Below, one piece after another: positions 9,801 to 17,960 of a DNA stretch of 20,602 nucleotides. The notes under the pieces were generated by a model, which did not search any database, was not told where the DNA came from, and saw only the letters and a program-made list of their open reading frames with translations. The DNA lies in assembly GCA_013115145.1 (NCBI GenBank), contig JAAPAO010000616.1, positions 1 to 20,602 on the forward strand, written 5' to 3'. The position numbers and the translations under genes were made by a program. The DNA is from Perkinsus chesapeaki (taxonomy: Eukaryota; Perkinsozoa; Perkinsida; Perkinsidae). Numbering within the stretch: the stretch's first letter is position 1; each line of letters starts with the position of its first letter.

Positions 9801-11088
9801 GCGAGACAGTTTGGAGCGCAGATTTCCACCAGTCCGGAAGCTTCTTTGCCACTGGTAGCACTGACCAAACGGTAAAGATCTTTGACAGCAAGGTGGGAGA
9901 AAGATACTTCTAAGGTCGATGTGTCGCACTTACCGAATACCCGCCTTTTTCTCTATCGAATAGTACCATCATTTTTTATCCAATTTTTCAAGCGTCAGCG
10001 CAACATACCTGCGGTGTTGTCCCCCTCAGAGCCTCCGCTGCCGACAGACGCTCCGAGGACATGTGGATGCAGTCAACAGTGTTCAATTTCAACCGTGAGT
10101 TCTCCGCACCAGCTGGCTCCTCATCGGCAAATCGATCTGTTTGTGGCGCACATACTCCGCAACTTCTCCCGTTAATATTGATCTTTCATATAAGCCTCAC
10201 CAGAGATTCACGACTTGTTCAGATTCGCTGGCAACTTGGCGACCGGGTCAGCTGATAAGACTACGTCAGTGTGGGACATGCGAACTGGATTGTGTGTCCA
10301 GACATTTTATGGCCACCGAAATGCTATTAACCATGTCCGTTTCGATTGCAAGGTACCGGAGGCTCTTTTTCTGACACCTCTAGCCACTCCTGATAGGGCA
10401 TGTACTTGGCCTCCGCCGATGCTGATGGTGTTGTAAAGGTTTGGGATTTGCGGATGGTCGCGGAGGTGCTTCAAATAGACACCGGCCACATGCCGGCAAA
10501 CGAGGTCGATTGGGACATCGCTGGCAAGGTAAGCTCGCCCGCGCCGTGGCTATTAAGACTTGCTGAGGATCCTCCACTCGAAGCCCGCCTTACCTCTGTG
10601 AGTGGAATTTCTACCCCACTGAGTGGAGTCTACGCCGACCAGATTTTCTCGTTTTCTTACTCTCGAGTTTGTAGCCTCATCGATTTGTTACCAGCAGCAC
10701 TTTGCTTTTTCGGTTATTTCTTGCCTATCACTTTCCTGCTGAACTTTACCGGTTCACAAGGATTGGTGGGCATGTCAGGTGCTATGTGTGGCATCTACGG
10801 ACTCATCCATCAAGTTCTTTGATGTTTGGCAGAGAAAGTTCTTAATAGCTTTGGAAGGCCATGAAGATTCCGTACGTCTACTGTGGTCGATGGCGTCATC
10901 GAATAGCTGACTAAATAGATTATTAGGCAAAGCTTAACAGTTGCTCGGGATGCTGTTATGAATATCTTGGCGACGGTAATTCACTCTATCAGGTGCAGTC
11001 TGTATGCTTCGACAACAGTGGTGAGGCTCCGAGTCGGTACCTGGTATCGGGCGGTATGGACGGCACATTCAGACTTTGGCAGAAATAG
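6811..11088 (+). CDS. SPAG16: PF20/SPAG16 axonemal central-apparatus WD40 protein
   Basis: PF20/SPAG16 is a structural protein of the C1-C2 bridge of the flagellar central pair, needed for motility. The N-terminus (exons 6811-6880, 6925-7020, 7062 to about 7220) is acidic; 7221 to about 7650 is unresolved. Then come VDDFIRNFFIK (exon ending 7759) and DAFQNEWYSL (7804-7908), the LisH-like part, and coiled-coil exons 8161-8247, 8312-8397 (RDFHRMHHRRVVQEKEKLI), 8655-8776 (RRHYEQYEPTLTELRHKYE), 8880-8955, 9000-9094 and 9138 to 9207 or 9246. Seven WD40 repeats follow in exons 9266-9331, 9509-9591, 9635-9727, 9770-9892, 10030-10094, 10223-10352, 10397-10528, 10779-10871 and 10993-11088, ending RLWQK and TAG. 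Repeats keep the GH and WD landmarks (FKAHDDG, KLWAL, RGHVDAV, SVWDM, EGHEDSV). All junctions are in phase with GT..AG except the one before 9266. The start at 6811 (MASAAVEG) is plausible, not proven. Family identity is strong. Confidence 0.92.
9213..9245 (-). other. tRNA-like T-arm inside the PF20 gene
   Basis: On the minus strand this reads ggttcgatccccggc preceded by aggtctct and followed by aaaggca, a pol III B box with a tRNA-like 3' end. Sixteen consecutive bases match the element at 2056-2085, with further matches in both flanks. Further bases (to about 9281) give a possible tRNA-like body of about 69 nt whose acceptor pairs in five of seven positions, so it is degenerate. It sits exactly where the PF20 protein should pass from the coiled coil to the first WD40 repeat, and no normal GT donor is available upstream of it. 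Confidence 0.5.
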
Positions 11089-11295
11089 GCATGATCTTCG
11101 TCACCGAATTATGTGGTGTAACTGTGAGTGTTGTGTTGACTAGTTGGTTGGGAATACAATCGTACACCCAAGAAGACGACCGAGCAAGTGAATGTCAAAC
11201 CTGCGCGCCGCCGGGGAGCTCTCTCGCTTCACAGAGGTCCGGAGCGACCTTGAGGTTGGACTTCACGGTGGAACGGTTGCGATTGCCGGTATCAG
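11089..11295. other. Short intergenic gap, PF20 to immunophilin
   Basis: About 200 bp lie between the PF20 stop and the proposed immunophilin start in head-to-tail arrangement. A 13-base string, gagcaagtgaatg, occurs here near 11183 and again in the first immunophilin exon near 11361. No gene, RNA or clear promoter element is seen. Confidence 0.5.
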
Positions 11296-14200
11296 ATGTC
11301 TGATGACGATCGGTGCGGAGAGTCAACGGATAATTGGAACTCTGATGACGAGCCACCTGAAGAGCAAGTGAATGACAAGATGATTATCAGTCGAGATGGT
11401 GCGTCATGTCGAGGAAAAGATGCCCCAAAATAGTCGACGACAGTCCTTAAAATGGTCGCTTAGTGATTTTCTAACGAGTTTGCGGCCAATGAGTATTCCG
11501 AGATAGATACTTCCGACTTCGCTTGTTTGATGATTCGCCACAGCAGCGATGACTTAACGTGGTTACCTCAGGTTCGTTGGCTCGCACTGTGGTGCGAGTC
11601 GGTAAGGCCGTCGACGGTTCTGACCGTCCCGGCAAGTATGACAGAGTTTGCGTGAAGTAAACAATCATGGCTCAAGTAGGGTCGAGTTATTTCGGCCCAG
11701 GTTCCGAGATGTGTCGGTCAGTGATGACAACGAATGGGTAAGTGTCGACTTCGAGGTAGGGTCATGCGACCCCCGAGTGCCAAGTGCTATCGATGTCGGT
11801 GTGAGGTGAGTGGTGACGGCTGTGGGACTTGCTCCATGCGACTAAGGTACATGACGATTGGGTCCCAGTGTAGACTGGAGTCGTATAATGCAGCTTGGAG
11901 GCATCCTTACCAGGACGAAGCGGATATGTTACGGGGAAAGAGCGTTGCACCATCGAAGAAGAAGTGTGGCTCCTGCTATGACCGTTCTAGTGGAAATGAT
12001 GTTTATTATTTTTCGTTATAAACTTCATAGAGCATCGCTTCATAGAACCCTCAACAGTAGACTTCGAGCGCCGATCTAAGTGTAGGTGATCTAGGTGTAA
12101 GCTGCTCGTTAGTAACCTAGTGCTCAAAGGCCCAGTCCGCACTCATGGCCAAACTGGCAAGCTTAGGTTCCAGTTCATGCTTTCCCCACCGAGCGCATCG
12201 CCTGTGCTGAACAGTACGCCGATAGGCTTTATTGTGGAGCTCGAGTCTCTCAGTCGCTGTGCTGTATTGCGGGATGACGGTTTGCTCCGGAAATGGGTGA
12301 GTCAAAAGGGAACTTCCTCCTGGAACGCCGAACCGATTTTAGACTATCAAGAAGCGCGACCCTCGAATGGTCTGGAAGGCATCACCGAAGGTCGGCGATA
12401 CTATCACGATCGTAAAGGTGAGGACTGCTTAGTGCTTGTGGCGCACAGAACGCGCTCAGGATGGTGGTGCCCCTGAGACTCGCCTGATGAGGGATGCGTA
12501 TGTCGACCGAGCGATGGAATCTATGAAGGTGGGCAGGGACGATTTCTTCACTCTTCTGCTCGCCCCTATCATGACAGATCGGCGAGGTTGCACGAATCGA
12601 AGTCCTGGTTCCTGGCCACCTCGAGACAGTCAACGAGCTCGAGCTTCGAGAGGTTCCTTGCCAATGCGGCACATCTGTTGACTAGTTGGTGGCAGGTGTA
12701 CCCCTTTAACGAGATAAAACATCCGCGCGATGATGCAGCTAAGCTCCTTGGGAAGCAGGAGATGCCTCAAGCAATGGGCTTACCGCTGAGTAACGGCTAT
12801 CTAGCTCACACTGTGCATCGCGCTCAATGCGTGCAAGGTCAATGAGACCTACGAATCTGTCTAGCCGGCGCGAAGGTTCAGGAAGCTCGCGATCGTTGTG
12901 CTCTATTGCCAGCACGAGTCTGGTGCAGCCGCTTTGGCTACACTGCTTCAGACTCATCATCGCTGGGGCATCACTTCACTATGATCATTGGGTCTCAGTG
13001 CGCACGGTAGAAGAATAGGATGCTCCATAGTCCGCCTCTGAATTTCCGCAGACGTGCAGTCACGCGCGTGCAGCGCAGTTTGTTCCTTGGTTGATGCGTA
13101 TATCTCTATCCTGGAACAGTTGCTGCCGTATCGGCATGTGTGCAGAGCCAACGTCAGTTCTTCTTTGTTGTTTGAGGCCAATGTGGCCTCGAGCTCGTCA
13201 GTCGGGAGCCGCGCTACCGTACAATGTACGGCGTACATCTGCGTGATTTACGAATTATTTTCTCAAGATGGAGATGACATCTCATTCACGTTGGTTCGCA
13301 GTATATTCTCGTTCTCCACGGCAGGTCGAACCCTCGTTGTCGAGGATGACTCCACGGTAACAGTCGGTATTAAAGGGCACTGTGGAGACATAGCTCATGT
13401 TTTAAGATGGATGTAAGGATCATTCTTCGTTTATTGACGAAGAGCTGGTTGTTGTCACCACCGAGTACCCACCTCTTAGTGACTACATACAATAAATGTT
13501 CATTATTGGGCGTATCATTTTCGGCAGATGCGGTCGGTACATCGTCCATCCCATTTTCGACGTCATCGTCAGAGGCATGCGCGTCGGCGAGAGGGCTGAA
13601 TTTACCGTAGGAGGAATACTGCCGATTAAGACATCATTTCACTCAGGTTCTCCCGGAAGCTGATACGGCGTATTTGTCCGAAGCGAAACTATGCGTTAAT
13701 TCCGCCATGGGAGTGGATGTGTTGGCCTCGGGCACGACTACGGAAGAGGCCGTCCGAAAGTGAGTTGCTCCGGAAATTTGGAAGCATCTTTTATCAGTTG
13801 GCACGCTGCAGAGATGAGTTGCGCAATCGAGGAGAAAGTCTCTCTGAGTGCCTTTACTGGTCCCGTTTGCGAAATTGTTCTCATCACTGTGGGAAATGAT
13901 CACCAAGTTGATTCTGAAGGTACACGGATATTGTACTTCATCTTCTATCTGTTTCTTATTCTTCAGGTCAGCTAGGCCGTGCTGCTCTTAGCAAAGATAC
14001 AGGAAACCGTTTATTAGCTCTTGGTGCTCTTGGCGAGGCAAAATCCGAGTAGGAGCAAGACCTCCTTTCCGCCGTGTACTTTGCTCAAGATACATGCGTG
14101 CTCTTGATTCACTAAAGATGGTGTGCACAACTCAAAGTCCTGAATTTTCAGAGGGGAATCCTCTCGAGACTGCTGTAAGCACCGCCTTCAAAGATGCCCC

Positions 14201-14851
14201 TGTAGCAGGCCCCTGGTGCAGGTGAACCTAAATCTCGCGTTGGTATGCCTCAAACAAGGGCACCCGGCTGCTGCTGAGGGTTTCGCGAAACGGGCAAGGG
14301 AATTGGATCACACCAGTGTCAAAGCTAAGTGGGCATTACTGCGCAACTCAAGAAACGTGTATTGGTAGATATCGGCTCGCGTTGGCTTTGATAGAACAGC
14401 ACAAAGAAGAGGATGAAGCTATGAGCATGCTCAAAGTACGTACTTCGACGATGCGATGAGGCACCTACTGTCATACCGCGTTTCATAGAAAAGTTGGTTC
14501 CTCGTCAAAGCCAGTATCCCGAATAACCGAGTGCCCTGTTCTTGGCTGTCTTTCCCAAATCCTTGTACATCTTGTATTCCCCTTGTGTTACATTGATGTC
14601 TTGTATTCCACAGGAAGGCGGTCTTGTTCTCGGTTCAAACAATCTCGCTTTTTCTTTGACTATTATAACTTCACCACTGCTTGAAAGGTGTTCTGGCGGC
14701 TTGTTCGGTGAGGGCCGCTACCGTAGCAAGCTTTTTTCAGGAAATTCGAGACACGTCGGCTGAAGCTCAAGCGCTTATATTACGTCTCAAAACCGAGCAG
14801 AAGATGAAAAAGCGGAAAGAGAGAGAGCTGTTTCAGTCCATGCTGAAGTGA
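11296..14851 (+). CDS. Multi-FKBP-domain, TPR-containing peptidyl-prolyl isomerase
   Basis: The layout is that of large immunophilins (plant ROF1/FKBP62, animal FKBP51/52): prolyl cis-trans isomerase domains followed by TPRs that bind the Hsp90 C-terminus. The start ATG at 11296 opens an acidic MSDDD segment. FKBP-like pieces: 11572-11656 and 11701-11805 (KYDRVCVK, VSVDFEVG, AIDVGV), 11847 on (YMTIGSQCRLE), FIVELES near 12230, 12343-12417 (VWKASPKVGDTITIVK), 12460-12528 and 12578-12652 (AMESMKIGEVARIEVL), TMIIGSQC near 12977-13000, VGSRATVQC near 13200, and GMRVGERAEFT near 13573-13605. TPR exons: 13967-14048, 14090-14174, 14222-14328 (VNLNLALVCLKQG) and 14369-14435 (KYRLALALIEQ). The last exon, 14741-14851, is basic (KMKKRKERE) and ends in TGA. 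Most introns are 40-49 nt. Segments 11397-11571, 11950-12170 and 12780-13550 are not fully resolved, so the domain count (three or four) is provisional. Probably cytosolic, as no signal peptide is seen. Confidence 0.8.
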
Positions 14852-15200
14852 ACTACTTCAAGTGTGTTGCGTTGGCTCTCCGACACGTTCGTGTGACGTA
14901 TCCCGTTTGTGACCGTCCCCGTTCTGTCCCTAAGAAATCTTAAATAAGATGTTTTTCGGTATATCAATCAGACTGCTTCGCACGCGGGAGACAGCTGATC
15001 TGCCCTTACACAATCGAGATACTATCTTCATCCTACAGAGCTTCTTGCGCCTTATCTTATCTTTTCGCGCAACTTACACTCGGCCTTTGCGAATGGGTGT
15101 GACATGGCGCTCATCCGATGTCATGTCTCCGATTCCAGTGGATACGTCTCTTCTTCAGCGGTTGGCAGATAATATCTCTTTGTAGCCCTGCTTTTTTAAG
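14852..15200. other. Gap upstream of the TIR-like gene
   Basis: About 350 bp. A frame open from 14949 to the TAG at 15183-15185 is in the same frame as the following gene and ends only 15 bases before its ATG. It reads as an unremarkable mixed sequence (for example TSLLQRLADNISL) and could be leader, an upstream exon or chance. Pyrimidine-rich bases (tgcttttttaag) directly precede the ATG at 15201 and resemble a splice acceptor, as would fit cis- or trans-splicing just before the start. Confidence 0.4.
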
Positions 15201-16538
15201 ATGTGCTTACCCTCGGATATGCCGCATCAGGTCGCTATCGAGGCAGCTACCACTGACGTTCTCCATCCTTACGGGGTTAACATAACACGCATACTATCAC
15301 ACTGGTTCTACCGCTCATTGTACCTCGGTAGCCGAAGTCCGAGTATGCACCGATACACTCGACGTGTTCCAGAGCTGGATGCTTTCATAAGCCATCCTTG
15401 GGCCCAATCTGCTGGGATGAAATATTTCGCTTTATCTTTACGCTATAATTGTTATTCCGCCTATATTATAACACTACTTGCAGCCTTCTTACTCTCCTTA
15501 CTTCGAGTGCGGGCTGAAGCTGCTATTCCTTTGGTATGGGTTATGCTAGTTCTCGGTATGTCTGGATTCGGCAAGCTTTCAATAGGCCAGCCAATGGTGT
15601 TCTTTGACCAGTTCTGTATCCCACAGGACGACAAAAATGCTATGCTTGAAGGTATCATGAACATTGGCCACTATGTTGAGCGGTCTAAGCGTTTAACGGT
15701 TCTATGGTCTCGAGAGTACAATCGAAGGTTATGGTGTATGTTTGAACTGGCCAGCTTCATTAAGAGGCGTGGGATATCGAATGTTGAGATTTGCCCGGTT
15801 GCAGGGGCTAAGGTCGCTTTGATGTTAGTAAATGTATCATATCTTTATCTGACGTTCCGGTTTTTCTTTAATCTTACTGCGTTCGACTGGATCGTTGATT
15901 ACACCTACTCTGCATTATACGTTATTTACTGGTGCTTTTTTTACCTGCCAGAACGTTGCTCAATGCATCGCTACTTTCGCACTGTGGACACCAAACATCT
16001 CAGTTGCCTAAAAGATTCTGATCGGATCATGTTGATGGGTCGTATTGAGGAACTGTATGGCAGCTTCACAAACTTTGAGGATCATGTTAGAGATGTCTTC
16101 CACCGCCTACAAGACCAATGGCACTCCAGTGCTTACGTCATAAGACTCTTACTGGTGACGACTTGCCCATTCGTGACAGTGGCTATCTTGACTGGCAAAA
16201 TAAGTACCATCCTATCTATAGTTCTGTTGCGGGTCACACTACAGGTTCTCTTAATTATCCTATGTGATGCGAGTATGAAATATGGTATGAGACTGTCGCG
16301 GTGGGCAACGGCTTTTTGCTGCTTGCCTTTGATAGTTGCGCATGGCGAGCTTTTAAGGTTGGCTTGGAAAATGGGAAATTTTCCGCAGGACACTACGTCC
16401 CCTTCGGTATCATTCTGGGCTACTGCTGTTGTTTTTGTGATGGTCGCGATCTGGGTGAAACGTATTATAAAGCCAGTGAAGAATGTCGAGAACAGCTATG
16501 ATTCTTGGATGTGTCCTGAGGTATCATATGGCACCTAA
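15201..16538 (+). CDS. Polytopic membrane protein with TIR-like motifs
   Basis: A single intronless exon of 445 codons, ATG 15201 to TAA 16536-16538. Residues 60-67 (DAFISHPW) match TIR box 1; 133-144 (VFFDQFCIPQDD) resemble the D-x-x-x-I segment of TIR folds; 165-184 carry LTVLWSREY then RRLWCMFELA, whose W-C-x-x-E pattern corresponds to the catalytic-glutamate motif of NAD-cleaving TIR domains (Glu182 here). The TIR-like parts are interrupted by a hydrophobic pair (about 85-101 and 108-122), and further membrane segments are predicted near 205-226, 230-248, 312-331, 335-356, 366-382 and 404-422. I infer a membrane-anchored TIR-like protein; NADase activity is a hypothesis. No signal peptide is visible. 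Similar proteins with an FISH box and a WC-x-FE box are, to my knowledge, common in dinoflagellate and related genomes and poorly characterised. Both ends look complete. Confidence 0.75.
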   Translation: MCLPSDMPHQVAIEAATTDVLHPYGVNITRILSHWFYRSLYLGSRSPSMHRYTRRVPELDAFISHPWAQSAGMKYFALSLRYNCYSAYIITLLAAFLLSLLRVRAEAAIPLVWVMLVLGMSGFGKLSIGQPMVFFDQFCIPQDDKNAMLEGIMNIGHYVERSKRLTVLWSREYNRRLWCMFELASFIKRRGISNVEICPVAGAKVALMLVNVSYLYLTFRFFFNLTAFDWIVDYTYSALYVIYWCFFYLPERCSMHRYFRTVDTKHLSCLKDSDRIMLMGRIEELYGSFTNFEDHVRDVFHRLQDQWHSSAYVIRLLLVTTCPFVTVAILTGKISTILSIVLLRVTLQVLLIILCDASMKYGMRLSRWATAFCCLPLIVAHGELLRLAWKMGNFPQDTTSPSVSFWATAVVFVMVAIWVKRIIKPVKNVENSYDSWMCPEVSYGT

Positions 16539-17960
16539 TTTCCCCGGAACATTCGGTATGATGTATCGATTATACCGATGTCGCTCCCAATTAGACTACT
16601 ACGGTCCTTTTAGCTTTACATATTATCGTCAATAATCTATTCACAGTCGGAGCCCGTGAGGATGCTGCATAGTTGTATAATCTTTGCCGTCTACTTGCCC
16701 TCGCGCTTCATCAGCTATGTTGTTGTGCTGAGTATGTAACACGATATCTGAGCAATGATTGTACGATTACACACTTGCGGTCGATTTCTCGGGAACTGTC
16801 TGTACAAATGTTATTTCCATAGTCTTATGTGATGGCTACGGTTCAGTGTTCCTTGGATGGCTCTGACGGCGTTGTTAATGTTGGTAGTGTTCACCAATGT
16901 GTATTCCCGTTCAACTTGCTTCTTATGTGTTTGGACCAAATACGGCGTGTTTTATCTGAATTAACAGTATTATACTTTTCTCAACCTTTAAATATCGTGT
17001 CACCAAGTTGGGTGGACGGTGTGCCACCATTTGCTTCGGTACCGTCGCGCAGTGCACAAACATGCCGTGTGTTGCGATCCAGGCGGCGATATTGTTTTTG
17101 CGCCAAAGCGTTGCTAATGCTATAAGTTACTATTTGCTGCCAAAATCTTATCTTATTTGAACTATCTTTGTGTTTATATTCTAACTAAATAAACCCTTGA
17201 CGTATCGGAAGACTCAGAACTCAAGTTCTGCTACGCCTTCGGCGTCCGCCTAGCGCTAGTAACCGAGTAAGACACAGTTTAGGGATTTGTTTCCTCCCTC
17301 AACCGTGTCTTCCAGCTTCGTCACATTATTCAGATCGTAACTGCGACTGTACGACAACGCTTACTTTCGCTGTGTCGTAGCCCTTCGCGGAATGTATTCA
17401 ATCAAGCAAGTTCCCAAATCGTATGAGTTCCTTGGTCATCTTTCTACTCACTGAGTCTTTTGCAAGTTGCGGTCAATGAACACACGGGATTTGTGCGCTC
17501 CGTGTCTCGTGGTTTGTACGTAGCTAAATGTGCCGAGAGTGCTGGCAGGGCCAGATCGAAGCCCGCTGCCTTAATAGCACTATATAGCAGCCTCGTAAAA
17601 TCCTTCTACTAGCCACAAGGGGTTAATATCTAATTCACCCTTGCTCAGTCGCGAAGCTGCCATGCGGGAGCGGTGACGCGCGCCATGAGCAATCAGCGCG
17701 TGTACTTTAGCGCGCGCCTAGAAATCAAATCTTAGGATACAAAACGTAACGGGTCGTTGACTAAGGAGTCCGAGGGTCTCGAGAACGTACATTTACGTGT
17801 CGCCAATAGCTTGAGTTCATTACGAAAAGGCCCCGGAGTCATCTCGGAAGCTATTATATAGTACGAACCGAACTCGAGTCCAGCTGCTCTGGGCTTTTCC
17901 TGGCCGTTGTCAGTGCTGGAGATATAATTCGTTCTTTGTCATCAGATTGTTCAATATGGC
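16539..17960. other. Gene-poor block
   Basis: About 1.4 kb between the TIR-like gene and the protease. The first 250 bp are AT-rich and presumably include the 3' untranslated region. One open frame, ATG 16832 to about 17125 (97 codons, opening MATVQCSLDGSDGV), has no recognisable domain and no splice-consistent partner, and I do not call it a gene. A cluster of short inverted repeats lies at 17216-17258, and a GC-rich patch with repeated gcgcgc lies at about 17675-17720. I could not match any rRNA, snRNA or tRNA here by eye. Confidence 0.5.
17216..17258. repeat. Cluster of short hairpin-forming repeats
   Basis: Three palindromic elements follow one another within 43 bases: agaact/agttct with a 2-nt spacer (17216-17229), acgcc/ggcgt around a ttc loop (17233-17245), and the 8-bp palindrome tagcgcta (17251-17258). 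Such consecutive hairpins could belong to a structured RNA or a processing signal. No known RNA family is recognised. Confidence 0.5.

Noticed and set aside
11660-11680. ggctcaag, resembling the 3' end of the dinoflagellate/Perkinsus spliced leader
   Set aside because: Only eight bases match, the preceding leader sequence is absent, and the site lies inside a 44-nt immunophilin intron.
14049-14089. In-frame TAG at the expected tyrosine of the first TPR, suggesting a nonsense mutation
   Set aside because: A 41-nt GT..AG intron at exactly this point removes the TAG and restores the TPR pattern (KSE, then YMRALDSL).
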